From: Pseudomonadota bacterium
Lineage (GTDB): Bacteria; Pseudomonadota; Gammaproteobacteria; Burkholderiales; Rhodocyclaceae
Direction of reading: 5' to 3'
NCBI GenBank assembly: GCA_018240785.1
Contig: JAFEFC010000014.1
Coordinates: 47,657-111,656 of the forward strand
DNA length: 64,000 bases
The translations under genes were made by a program, and so were the position numbers. Shown here piece by piece: positions 27,035-36,102 of the stretch; the stretch's first letter is position 1; the number at the start of each line of letters is the position of its first letter. The notes under the pieces were generated by a model. It saw only the letters and a program-made list of their open reading frames with translations. It ran no database searches and had not been told where the DNA came from.

Positions 27035-28200
27035 ACGGCACCACAAAGCACAAGGACGGGAATGGACCACAGCAGACCGACCTGCGCCATTTTGATCTGC
27101 GGCGCTTGATCGCCCTGGTCACCAAGGAAAGCTACCAGGCGCTGCGCGACCCCTCGACGCTGCTGATCGCGTTCGTGCTGCCGGTGGTGTTGCTGCTGCT
27201 GTTCGCCTATGCGGTGTCGCTGGATGCGAAGGATGTCCGCGTCGGCGTGGTGCTGGAGTCGCCCGGCGCTGCAGCGCAGGAGCTTGCGGCGGCCTTTGCC
27301 GGCACAAAGTTCCTGGATGCCCACTTCGCCCATGACCGGCGCGAAGTGGCCGACCAGCTGGTCTCAGGCGACCTGCGCGGCTACGTGGTGATCCCGCAGG
27401 ATTTCGAGCAGCGGCTGGCCCAGCGTGGCAGCGAGCCGCTGGTGCAGATCGTCACCGACGGCTCCTACCCCAATACCGCCAACTACGTCGAGAACTACGC
27501 CCGCGGCGTGGTCCAGTCCTGGCGTGCCGGACTGGACGTCGGAGCACCAGCGCAGGCCGTCATGCTGGAACCGCGCTACTGGTTCAACCCCGAGCTGGAA
27601 AGCCGCCGCGCACTGATTCCCGGTGCCATCGCCATCGTCATGACCATCATCGGCACCATGCTGACTGCACTGGTGGTGGCGCGTGAATGGGAGCGCGGCA
27701 CCATGGAGGCGGTGCTGTCCACGCCGGCCTCGGTGGCCGAAATCCTGATCGGCAAGCTGCTGCCGTACTTCGTGCTCGGCATGCTGTCCACGCTGGGTGC
27801 GGCGGCGCTGGCGGTGTTCGTGTTCGGGGTCCCGATGCGGGGCTCGCTGGCGGCGCTGCTGCTGCTGTCGGCGGTGTTCATGGTGCCGGCGCTGGGTCAG
27901 GGTCTGCTGATTTCCTCCTTGGCACGCAACCAGTTCCTGGCAGCGCAGATTGCGCTGTTCACGGGCTTCCTGCCGGCCTTCATGTTGTCGGGCTTTCTGT
28001 ACGAGATCGACGCCATGCCGGCACCGATCCGCGCCATCACCTTGGTGGTTCCGGCGCGCTACTTCGTCGATTCGCTGAAGACGGTGTTCCTGGCCGGCGA
28101 TATCTGGGCCGTGTTCCTGCCCAACCTGGCGGCCATGGCGGCGATCGGGGGGCTGTTCTTCGTGATCGCCAAGCGCGCCACGCGCAAGAACCTGGAGTGA
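27031..28200 (+). CDS. ABC-2 permease, YbhS-like
   Basis: The 389-residue ABC-2 type permease has an N-terminal transmembrane helix (about 45-65), a large periplasmic domain and five C-terminal helices. The EWERGTMEAVLSTP segment is the conserved coupling region of ABC-2 permeases. It overlaps the ATPase gene (ATGA) and lies four bases before the partner permease. Confidence 0.9.
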   Translation: MNGTTKHKDGNGPQQTDLRHFDLRRLIALVTKESYQALRDPSTLLIAFVLPVVLLLLFAYAVSLDAKDVRVGVVLESPGAAAQELAAAFAGTKFLDAHFAHDRREVADQLVSGDLRGYVVIPQDFEQRLAQRGSEPLVQIVTDGSYPNTANYVENYARGVVQSWRAGLDVGAPAQAVMLEPRYWFNPELESRRALIPGAIAIVMTIIGTMLTALVVAREWERGTMEAVLSTPASVAEILIGKLLPYFVLGMLSTLGAAALAVFVFGVPMRGSLAALLLLSAVFMVPALGQGLLISSLARNQFLAAQIALFTGFLPAFMLSGFLYEIDAMPAPIRAITLVVPARYFVDSLKTVFLAGDIWAVFLPNLAAMAAIGGLFFVIAKRATRKNLE

Positions 28201-28204
28201 CGCG

Positions 28205-29323
28205 ATGTTGACTTCCGCATTCTCGTTCACCCGCCTGCGCGCCCAGTTCATCAAGGAAGTGCTCAGCGTCCTGCGCGACCCGCGCAGCCGCATGGTGGTG
28301 TTCGTGCCGCCGATCCTGCAGTTGCTGGTGTTCGCCTTTGCCGCGACGCTGGAAGTGCGCAACGTCGATATCGCCGTCTACGATCGGGATGCGGGGCGCT
28401 GGTCGCACGAGTTGGTACAGCGCCTGGACAGCGCCCGCTTCATCACCCACGTCCGGCATGTCGACAGCCAACAGCAGCTCCACGAGCTGATCGACCGTGG
28501 CGAGGTGATCGCCGCGCTCGCCATCCCGGTGGATTTCTCGCGCTCCATCGCCGCCGGCGAAAGTGGCCGCGCGCAGGTACTGGTCGATGGCCGGCGCAGC
28601 AACTCCGGGCAGATCACCGTGGCCTATCTGTCCACCATCGCCGCCGATGTCGGCGCCGAGGTCGTGCCCGACGCCCAGGCACCAACGCCCGTGGTCGTGC
28701 GCCACTGGTTCAACCCGAATCTGGTCTACCGCTGGTTCATCGTGCCCGGCCTGACGGGCATCCTGGCGCTGTTCAGCTCGCTCTTGATCACCTCGTTGTC
28801 GATCGCGCGCGAGCGCGAGCTGGGCACCTTCGACCAGTTGCTGGTGTCGCCCACCTCGACGCCCGAGATCATCATCTCCAAGTCGCTGCCGGCACTCGCA
28901 ATTGGCACCGGGCTGGGCCTGTTCATGATCAGCGCGGGCGTCTTCCTGTTCGGCATCCCGTTTACGGGCTCGTTTGCACTCCTGCTTGCCAGCCTGGTGC
29001 TGTTCATCGCCTCGGTGGTCGGCATCGGTCTGATGATTTCCGCGGTCAGCATGACGCAGCAGCAGGCCATCCTGGGAGCGTTCGCCATCGGCGTGCCGGC
29101 GGTGCTGATGTCCGGCTTTGCGACGCCTGTGGAAAACATGCCTGTCGTCCTGCAATGGCTGGCTCAGGCCATCCCACTGACCCATTTCCTCATCATCGTC
29201 GAAGGCAGCTTTCTCAAGGCCATGCCGCCCGGTGACATTCTCGCCAGCCTGTGGCCGCTGGCGGTCATCGCCCTCGCCACGCTGACCATGGCCACCGTAT
29301 TCGTCCGAGGACGCCTGCAATGA
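28205..29323 (+). CDS. ABC-2 permease, YbhR-like
   Basis: The 372-residue protein has the same topology as its upstream neighbour, including the RERELGTFDQLLVSP coupling segment. The two should form the heterodimeric membrane part of the exporter. It overlaps the outer-membrane channel gene by four bases, so all exporter parts from 25262 to 30858 are translationally linked. Confidence 0.9.
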   Translation: MLTSAFSFTRLRAQFIKEVLSVLRDPRSRMVVFVPPILQLLVFAFAATLEVRNVDIAVYDRDAGRWSHELVQRLDSARFITHVRHVDSQQQLHELIDRGEVIAALAIPVDFSRSIAAGESGRAQVLVDGRRSNSGQITVAYLSTIAADVGAEVVPDAQAPTPVVVRHWFNPNLVYRWFIVPGLTGILALFSSLLITSLSIARERELGTFDQLLVSPTSTPEIIISKSLPALAIGTGLGLFMISAGVFLFGIPFTGSFALLLASLVLFIASVVGIGLMISAVSMTQQQAILGAFAIGVPAVLMSGFATPVENMPVVLQWLAQAIPLTHFLIIVEGSFLKAMPPGDILASLWPLAVIALATLTMATVFVRGRLQ

Positions 29324-30858
29324 AATCCAAGCCCCGCACTCCCTTTCTTCGCGCAACCGTCACCGGCCTGACCCCTGGGCGCGCGCGTCCGCTCGTGCTG
29401 GCCCTGTCCTGCGTGCTGCTGACTGCCTGCGCAAGCGTGGGCCCCGACTACCGCGAGCCGCCGCCGGTCGACGTCGGCAGCGGCTGGAGCTTGCCGTTGG
29501 CAAGCGAATCTCAGTCCGCAGACTTGAGCCAATGGTGGTCTGCACTGGACGATCCCATCCTCGATCGCCTGATGGCCACGGCGCTGGCACAGAACCTGGA
29601 TCTGCGCCAGGCTGCGGCACGCATCGATGAGGCACGCGCCCTGCGCGATCGTGTGGCCGGCGAGGCATTGCCCACCGCCGCCGCTGGCGCGAGCGTCAAC
29701 CGGCGCCGTCAAAGCGAGAACGGACCCCTGCCCGTAGGTTCGATCCCCGGCCTTGACGCCACGCAGACCATCTACGACGCGGGCTTCGACGCGGCCTGGG
29801 AGGCCGACTTGTTCGGGGCCAAGCGGCGGGCGCTGGAAGGCGCCAGCGCCCGCCTGCAGGCGACCGAAGCCGAGGCGCAGGGCGTACGCATGCGCATCGT
29901 GGCCGAGGTCGCGCGCACCTGGTTCACCGCCGTCGGCGCCCGCTACGAGTTGCACGCACAACAGGCCACACTGGATACGCTGCAGCAGACCTTGGAATTG
30001 GTGCGCCTGCGGCATGCGCTGGGCGACGCGTCGGCCGCCGACGTGGAGGCGGCGTACGCCCAATGGACAGCAGTCAACGCGCTCATCCCGGATATCCAGG
30101 CGCGTCAGCGCGCCGCGATACTCAGCCTGGGCGTGCTGCTGGGCGCGCCGCCGGAGCGGGAGCTGGCACTACTGGATGGCCCCTTGACGCCGAGCACGCT
30201 GCGGGCGCTGCCGGTGGGCGGGCGCGCAGAGATGCTGCGCCGGCGCCCGGACGTGCTGGCTGCGGAACGTCGCCTGGCAGCGAGTTCCGCCGACATCGGC
30301 GTGGCCACGGCCGAGTTGTTCCCCAAACTCTCCATCGGTGTCGGCGGCGGGTTCCAAGCGCTCAGTACGGGCGATTGGTTCGATGCATCCAGCTCGCGTT
30401 TTTCCATCCTGCCGCTGATTTCCTGGCGCCTGTTCGACGGCGGCCGTGTGCGCGCCGAAATTCGGGCACGCGAGGCGGCCGAGCGGCAGGCCGCGCTGGC
30501 CTATGAGCAGGCGGTGCTGACGGCGCTGGGCGACGCCGAGCGCGCGCTGGGCGACTACCACGGCGGGCTAGACACGCTTGAGCGCCGCGGTATGGCACTG
30601 GATGCCGCGCGCACCAGCTACGGCCACGCCAAGGCGCGCTATGCGGCAGGCGACATTGCGCTGGTCGAACTGCTGGCCGCCCAGCGCAGCCTGCACGAAG
30701 CCGAAACCGCAGCCGCGCGGGCACATACCAACGCCGCCGTGCAATTGGTGGCGCTGTACAAGGCCCTTGGTGGTGGCTGGGACGTATCCACGGCGGCACC
30801 GACCGCAACCCATTCGCTTCGTGGCGCTACCGCCCCCCTCGCGTTTTCAAGCCGTTGA
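29320..30858 (+). CDS. Outer-membrane efflux lipoprotein (NodT/OprM type)
   Basis: The 512-residue TolC-like protein has a lipobox (LLTACAS) after a hydrophobic signal, then two repeats of the outer-membrane efflux domain. GLDATQTIYDAGFDAAWEADLFG and RRRPDVLAAERRLAA (each a family hallmark) are present; the first is GFDAAWEADLFG in its core. It completes the exporter as the channel to the outside. E. coli ybhGFSR lacks its own channel and uses TolC, so this is a more self-contained version. Confidence 0.93.
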   Translation: MKSKPRTPFLRATVTGLTPGRARPLVLALSCVLLTACASVGPDYREPPPVDVGSGWSLPLASESQSADLSQWWSALDDPILDRLMATALAQNLDLRQAAARIDEARALRDRVAGEALPTAAAGASVNRRRQSENGPLPVGSIPGLDATQTIYDAGFDAAWEADLFGAKRRALEGASARLQATEAEAQGVRMRIVAEVARTWFTAVGARYELHAQQATLDTLQQTLELVRLRHALGDASAADVEAAYAQWTAVNALIPDIQARQRAAILSLGVLLGAPPERELALLDGPLTPSTLRALPVGGRAEMLRRRPDVLAAERRLAASSADIGVATAELFPKLSIGVGGGFQALSTGDWFDASSSRFSILPLISWRLFDGGRVRAEIRAREAAERQAALAYEQAVLTALGDAERALGDYHGGLDTLERRGMALDAARTSYGHAKARYAAGDIALVELLAAQRSLHEAETAAARAHTNAAVQLVALYKALGGGWDVSTAAPTATHSLRGATAPLAFSSR

Positions 30859-30878
30859 CTCAACACAAGGAGACCGTC

Positions 30879-31088
30879 ATGCAAATCAACGTTGGAAGTC
30901 TCGACCGCATTGTCCGCATCGTCGTCGGACTGGTTCTGCTCAGCCTCCCGCTGTGGCTGGATTCATCCTGGCGTTGGCTGGGACTCATCGGAATCATGCC
31001 CCTCATCACCGGCCTGGCTGGCCGCTGTCCGGGCTACCGTCTGCTTGGCCTGAGCACTTGCCCGATACAAAAGAAAAAACCGGAGTGA
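30879..31088 (+). CDS. DUF2892 (YgaP-like) membrane protein
   Basis: The 69-residue protein starts MQINVGSLDRIVRIVVGL, has two membrane helices, and ends with the GRCPGYRLLGLSTCP motif of the DUF2892 family. AAGGAG precedes the start. DUF2892 proteins are the membrane part of rhodanese-like YgaP; no rhodanese domain is present here. It precedes the beta-CASP gene by seven bases and so may be the first gene of the next operon. Confidence 0.85.
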   Translation: MQINVGSLDRIVRIVVGLVLLSLPLWLDSSWRWLGLIGIMPLITGLAGRCPGYRLLGLSTCPIQKKKPE

Positions 31089-31095
31089 GCATCCC

Positions 31096-32505
31096 ATGAA
31101 ACTGCATTTTCTGGGCGCTGCGCGCGAAGTCACCGGGTCGTGTTTCTTGGTGGAAGGGCTCAACGTACGCTTCCTGGTGGATTGCGGCATGGTTCAGGGC
31201 GGCCGCACGGCGGCGGCCCGCAACCATGAGCCATTCCCGTTCGACCCGGCGTCGATTGATTTCGTGCTCCTGACCCATGCCCATATCGACCATAGTGGGC
31301 TATTGCCAAAACTCACGCGCGCCGGGTTCAAGGGGGCCATCTACGCCACTCCCGCCACGGTTGATCTGCTGGGCGTGATGCTGCCCGACAGTGCCCACAT
31401 CCAGGAGAGCGATGCAAAACGCAATGCGCAGCGACTCCGCGGAAAGGACGCACTGCCGCCTCTGTATACGCTGCAGGATGCCAGCGACTGCTTGCAGCAG
31501 GTGCGAGGCATCGAATACGACCGGGAGTTCGCGCCCCGCGTCGGGGTGCGCGCCCGTTTCCGCGATGCCGGGCACATTCTTGGGTCGGCCATCATCGAGG
31601 TCTGGGTCACCGAATATGGCTACCCGACAAAGCTCGTTTTCAGTGGCGACCTCGGCCAACCGGCGCGCCCGATACTGCGCGACCCGACAACCATCGAGGA
31701 CGCCGACATCCTCGTCATCGAGTCCACCTACGGCAACCGCCAGCACAAGGATTTCTCGGCGACCGAAGAGGAAATGATCGGCATCGTCGAAAAGACATTG
31801 TTCGAACGCGGCGGCAATGTCATCGTGCCGGCCTTCGCGGTCGGCCGAACCCAGGAAATCCTTTATCACCTGCACCGACTCACCTGCGAGGGGCGGCTGC
31901 GGCAACCGAAGGTATTCGTCGATTCGCCAATGGCCACGCAGGCCACGCGCATCACGCGAGAACATCTCGAATTGTTCGACGAACAGGCGAAACGGTTGGC
32001 AGGATGGCACGCGCGCGGCGAGAACCTCCCATACCTGAGTTTCACAGCGAGCGCTGAGGAGTCCATGGCGCTGAACCGGATCCGCTCCGGGGCCATCATC
32101 ATTTCTGCCAGCGGCATGTGCGATGCGGGACGTATCCGGCACCACCTGCGCCACAACTTGCCGCGCCGGGAATGCAGCATCTTGTTTACCGGTTTCCAGG
32201 CGCAGGGGACGCTTGGCCGACGCCTGATCGAGGGGGCCGAACGCGTGCGCATCTTCGGTGAGGACATTCCAGTACGTGCTGCAATCCACAGCGTGGATGG
32301 CCTCTCGGCGCATGCCGACCAAAAGGCGTTGCTGGATTGGGCTCGGGGTTTTATTCACCCCCCGGCGCAAACCTTCGTGGTGCATGGGGAACTGTCCGCC
32401 GCCCAGACCTTCGCCGAACTCTTGCAACAGCAACTCGGCTGGCAGGTCACGGTGCCCGAGCATGGTCATGCGCTGCGCTGGCCGGACTTTCTGGCGCACG
32501 AGTGA
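31096..32505 (+). CDS. Metallo-beta-lactamase/beta-CASP RNase-like protein
   Basis: The 469-residue protein has the metallo-beta-lactamase motif THAHIDHSG, further ligands (DAGHILGS, FSGDLG), the beta-CASP domain (PAFAVGRTQEILYHL, FVDSPMA) and the C-terminal RNA-specificity motif (SVDGLSAHADQ). This family includes RNases and the eukaryotic CPSF-73 endonuclease, so an RNA substrate is expected. It overlaps the LOG gene by one base, which links the two. Confidence 0.92.
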   Translation: MKLHFLGAAREVTGSCFLVEGLNVRFLVDCGMVQGGRTAAARNHEPFPFDPASIDFVLLTHAHIDHSGLLPKLTRAGFKGAIYATPATVDLLGVMLPDSAHIQESDAKRNAQRLRGKDALPPLYTLQDASDCLQQVRGIEYDREFAPRVGVRARFRDAGHILGSAIIEVWVTEYGYPTKLVFSGDLGQPARPILRDPTTIEDADILVIESTYGNRQHKDFSATEEEMIGIVEKTLFERGGNVIVPAFAVGRTQEILYHLHRLTCEGRLRQPKVFVDSPMATQATRITREHLELFDEQAKRLAGWHARGENLPYLSFTASAEESMALNRIRSGAIIISASGMCDAGRIRHHLRHNLPRRECSILFTGFQAQGTLGRRLIEGAERVRIFGEDIPVRAAIHSVDGLSAHADQKALLDWARGFIHPPAQTFVVHGELSAAQTFAELLQQQLGWQVTVPEHGHALRWPDFLAHE

Positions 32506-33371
32506 TGAAGCCCGCCGAAGATCTCGATGAACGCCTACGCGCCATCCGCGAGTCGCCAACGTACCGTCTTGCGTACGAAGACATCGAGCTGCTTGGCCAG
32601 GAAGAACTGCGGCCGCTGCGACTGCAGCTCGAACTGCTCAAGCCTGACCGCATCCTGCACGAGCAAGGCATTCGCTCGACGGTAGTGGTCTTCGGCAGCG
32701 CACGCGTGAGCGATGCCGAGACGGCAGAAGCCCGTCTTGGCGCGCTGGAGCGTCAGGCGCGCGTCACTCCGGAGGATGTCGGGCTGAGGCAAGAGCTTGC
32801 CCGAGCCAATCGCCGGGTCGAACAGGCACGCCACTACGAGCAAGCGCGGCGTTTCTCGGGCCTTATTTCGGCGCGTTTCCAGCAGCAAAACCGCCGTGAT
32901 TTCGTCGTCGTCACCGGGGGTGGGCCCGGCATCATGGAGGCCGCCAACCGCGGTGCTTTCGAGGTCGGCGCACGTTCGATTGGCCTCAACATCACGCTGC
33001 CCCACGAACAGGCACCCAACCCCTACATGTGCCCAAATTTGGCGTTCCGATTCCACTATTTCGCGCTGCGCAAGATGCACTTCTTGTTGCACGCCAAGGG
33101 CTTGGTGGCCTTCCCCGGTGGCTATGGAACGCTCGATGAGCTGTTCGAGGTGCTCACCTTGATCCAGACCGAAAAGATGCAGCGTATTCCGGTGGTGCTG
33201 GTCGGCCGTGCATTCTGGCGTCGCGTAGTTGATTTCGATCTTCTGCTCGACGAAGGCTATGTCTCTCCATCCGATCTGGACTTGTTCACCTGCGTAGACG
33301 AAGCCGAGGAAATCGTTAGTGCCCTCGAACGCTTTTACGTCAACAGGGCAGCAGGCGATGGGGCGACATGA
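32505..33371 (+). CDS. LOG-family (lysine decarboxylase-like) protein
   Basis: The 288-residue protein has a Rossmann-like fold with GGGPGIMEAAN and PGGYGTLDELFE, the signature of LOG cytokinin riboside monophosphate phosphoribohydrolases and related nucleotide 5'-monophosphate nucleosidases (PpnN). An extra N-terminal helical extension of about 60 residues resembles longer TIGR00730 members. Cleavage of nucleoside monophosphates is the expected activity. It is coupled to both neighbours by 1- and 4-base overlaps. Confidence 0.9.
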   Translation: MKPAEDLDERLRAIRESPTYRLAYEDIELLGQEELRPLRLQLELLKPDRILHEQGIRSTVVVFGSARVSDAETAEARLGALERQARVTPEDVGLRQELARANRRVEQARHYEQARRFSGLISARFQQQNRRDFVVVTGGGPGIMEAANRGAFEVGARSIGLNITLPHEQAPNPYMCPNLAFRFHYFALRKMHFLLHAKGLVAFPGGYGTLDELFEVLTLIQTEKMQRIPVVLVGRAFWRRVVDFDLLLDEGYVSPSDLDLFTCVDEAEEIVSALERFYVNRAAGDGAT

Positions 33372-34567
33372 TCGGCGTCGACGGGTATTGCCGGAGCCTG
33401 TGCGGCACCAAGGTGCAGCAGTCGATGCAGTGCGCCACCTTGTTGATTGCCAGTGCATTGTTCAGCCCGATTTCTGCTTTCGGTTCCGACTTCTCGCTCT
33501 CTGCAAATCCTACCTCCTGCTCGCCAGGGCAATCCCTGCGCTTGCGGGGCGGCACCCTGCGTCTGGAGAACGATTTGTTCACCGGCTCCGATCGCAACTA
33601 CACCAACGGTGTCGCGCTAACAGCAGTCTCACGCGATCTGCAAGGCGGGCTCCGTCCGGAGTGCCTGCCCCAGCCGATTGGTTTGTATGCCCGCTTCATC
33701 GGCTGGGCTGATCCAGGCTTCTGGCACGACGCCGGCGCCCACTCGTCGTCGCAAAACCTCGTTGTGCGCTTTGGCCAAGCCATGTACACGCCTGAGAACA
33801 AGACGCGCACCGATGTGATTCCAGATGACCGACCGTACGCTGGTTTGCTCTACCTGGGTTTGGCGTGGAATCGCCGCATCCACCCACAAGCCGCCAGCTA
33901 CGAAATGCTTGACGTGCGTGAGCTGACCCTGGGCGTGATCGGCCCCTGGTCGCTGGCCGAGCAATCTCAGGATCTGGTGCATCGGGCACGCGGCATTGAG
34001 CGCTTTCGCGGCTGGGACAACCAGTTGCGCAACGAGCCGGCATTTCAGATGGCCATGGAACGCAAGTTCAAGCCGTACACGGAGGGTGCGGTCCGCCCTG
34101 GATGGGGCAGCGACGTGATCGGCAGTTATGCCCTGCGGGTCGGAAACATCGAAACCGCCGCCAGTACCGGCGTGGAGTTTCGCGCGGGCTGGAACATACC
34201 GAACGACTTCGGCAGCTATCCGATCCGCCCTGGCGCGGAGAACCGCCCGCCCTCTGGTGTTGCCGATCTGCGCACGACAACGCCGCAATCGGTCCTGGCG
34301 CCCAAACCTGGGGCACATGTCTTCCTGAACCTGGAGGGTAAAGCCGTCGCCTGGGACTTCTCACTCGACGGAAACATGTTCCGGAATAGCCACCATGTCA
34401 GCCGGCGGCCTTGGGTCGCGCAAGCAGCTCTCGGCATCAGCAGCCAATGGATCGTTGCTGGACGTGGCGTGCGGCTTGCCGTGATGCGCGTTTGGAGAAC
34501 CCGCGAGTTCGACCAGCAGGCGGGCTATCACGCATTCGGATCGATCGCGCTGAGCTTGGAATTTTGA
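33368..34567 (+). CDS. LpxR-like lipid A deacylase (DUF2219)
   Basis: The 399-residue protein has a hydrophobic signal region (about 18-38) and the DUF2219 hallmark ENDLFTGSDRNYTNG, near the expected start of an outer-membrane beta-barrel. DDRPYAGLLYLG and the C-terminal aromatic residue (LSLEF) agree with a barrel protein. LpxR removes the 3'-acyloxyacyl group of lipid A. The ATG overlaps the LOG stop by four bases. The N terminus is uncertain: another ATG at residue 20 would give a cleaner signal peptide. Confidence 0.85.
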   Translation: MIGVDGYCRSLCGTKVQQSMQCATLLIASALFSPISAFGSDFSLSANPTSCSPGQSLRLRGGTLRLENDLFTGSDRNYTNGVALTAVSRDLQGGLRPECLPQPIGLYARFIGWADPGFWHDAGAHSSSQNLVVRFGQAMYTPENKTRTDVIPDDRPYAGLLYLGLAWNRRIHPQAASYEMLDVRELTLGVIGPWSLAEQSQDLVHRARGIERFRGWDNQLRNEPAFQMAMERKFKPYTEGAVRPGWGSDVIGSYALRVGNIETAASTGVEFRAGWNIPNDFGSYPIRPGAENRPPSGVADLRTTTPQSVLAPKPGAHVFLNLEGKAVAWDFSLDGNMFRNSHHVSRRPWVAQAALGISSQWIVAGRGVRLAVMRVWRTREFDQQAGYHAFGSIALSLEF

Positions 34568-34615
34568 GGACACCTGCAACCATTCGTTAGACCCAAAGCA
34601 TTCGTCACAACATCA

Positions 34616-35089
34616 ATGGAGAAATTCGTGAACCAGCCCTTGAAACCCAGATCGTTCTTCACAGTCTCGCTGTCCGTGCTCTTGGCAACCTTCGCCACGG
34701 CACTCGGTGCGCAGTCCGTAGAGGCGGCAAAGCCAATGGCGCTTCGTACCATAATGGAAAGACTCGGGCGCGACATGCAAGTCGTCACGGGCGCGATCTC
34801 CAAAGAAGACTGGCCACTGGTCGCCGAGCTAGCACCACGAATTGCCAAGCATGCCGAGCCGCCCATGTCGGAAAAGATGCGCATCCTTGCCTGGCTTGGG
34901 GCAGACGCTGGAAAGTTTCGGGGTCTTGATGGACAGGTTCATGACGCCGCGACCGCCATGGGCGAGGCTGCACAGCGGAATGACGGCCAAGCAGTCATCG
35001 CGGCTTTCTCCAAAACCCAGCAAAGCTGCCTAGCCTGCCACCAGAGTTACCGTCGCCCGTTCGTGGAAAAGTTCTATGGAAGCCGCTAG
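34616..35089 (+). CDS. Class II cytochrome c'
   Basis: The 157-residue protein has a signal peptide and one C-terminal haem site CLACHQSYR, following four predicted helices. A single C-terminal CxxCH with this spacing defines class II cytochromes, including cytochrome c', which bind NO. MEKFVNQPL is the likely start; a GTG at 34628 is possible. It follows the lpxR-like gene by 48 bases and may share its transcript. Confidence 0.87.
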   Translation: MEKFVNQPLKPRSFFTVSLSVLLATFATALGAQSVEAAKPMALRTIMERLGRDMQVVTGAISKEDWPLVAELAPRIAKHAEPPMSEKMRILAWLGADAGKFRGLDGQVHDAATAMGEAAQRNDGQAVIAAFSKTQQSCLACHQSYRRPFVEKFYGSR

Positions 35090-35179
35090 CAAGGGATGGC
35101 TACACCTGTTGACGGAAGACTAGCTTCTGTCCAATCAATATACCTCGACGCGTTTCAGGTTCCCAGGAAGCCACCCGTG

Positions 35180-35870
35180 CAGCGATCACGGGTTCCTGCT
35201 TCACCCGCGGCAGCACTCGTTGGATCTGACGTGCATGACTCCCGTATGCATGTGGGTCACCAGCACCAGCGGATAACGCAGCACCTCGTCCAGTGAGATA
35301 CGTTTGTGCTTGAGCAGCGGATGCCATGCCGGCGCCGCGACCATGAGGGGGGCGCTCCAAAGCGCCTTAGCCACGATGTCGTCACCCACTTCACCAGACT
35401 GGGCCCTAGGTCATACAGATCGCCATGCAGCCCCTTGATTTGCTGCGACAGTGACACCTCGAACAGGCGCAACTCGACGTCGGGCTCCTCCTGCCAGCTT
35501 AACGCCAGCAAGGTCGGCAAGCGCGACGGGGTGATGCCATCGGACAGCGTAATGCGTTGCTGACCGTGAAAGCCGTTGGCCGCTCCCCTCACGCTGTCGC
35601 GGGCTTGCTGCAAGACAGTGAAGAGGCGCGGCACATGTTACAGGAATTGCTTGTCCGCCCGCGTCAGCCGCTTGCTGCGACTGCTCCGGCCGCAGTGCTT
35701 CAGCAGCGCGGTTACAGGTGGCGATCTCGAATTCGCCGAACATGCCCATCGACAGTTCATCCGGCGCGATGCCCGCTGGCGCGAACTTCAGACGCTGCGC
35801 CGCCGCCCGTGTCGACAGACCAAATCGCTCGCCCTCGGGGAGTGACGTAAGACGCCGCGACTGTCTTCCT
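35180..35870 (-). pseudogene. Decayed LysR-family regulator
   Basis: Three reading frames together match the LysR proteins at 21791 and 36103. The segment around 35870-35700 recalls the helix-turn-helix. An in-frame stop lies at 35637-35639, just before HVPRLFTVLQQARDSV. The effector segment RLPTLLALSWQEEPDVELRL ends in a frameshift near 35388, where another frame continues with DIVAKALWSAPLMVAAPAWH. The product is lost. It lies between cargo and the intact paralogue. Confidence 0.75.
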
Positions 35871-36102
35871 CGGGTCGCTGCGGCCACAGAAGACTAGCCG
35901 AGGCGCGCTGGCGCGAGTGCTCTAGCTAGCCATCCGCCATGACCGCCGCCCGCGTTCAAGCAGCGTTGCAATAACTCCGGACACCATTGCCCGCGTGCTG
36001 TGAGCCGGCGACGACAGCCGCTGCAAGACATGCCGGCCTCTTCTCCGCACGCATGCGGCTCCCTACGATCATAAGGACTGGTCACGTCACGAGGGACTGC
36101 GC

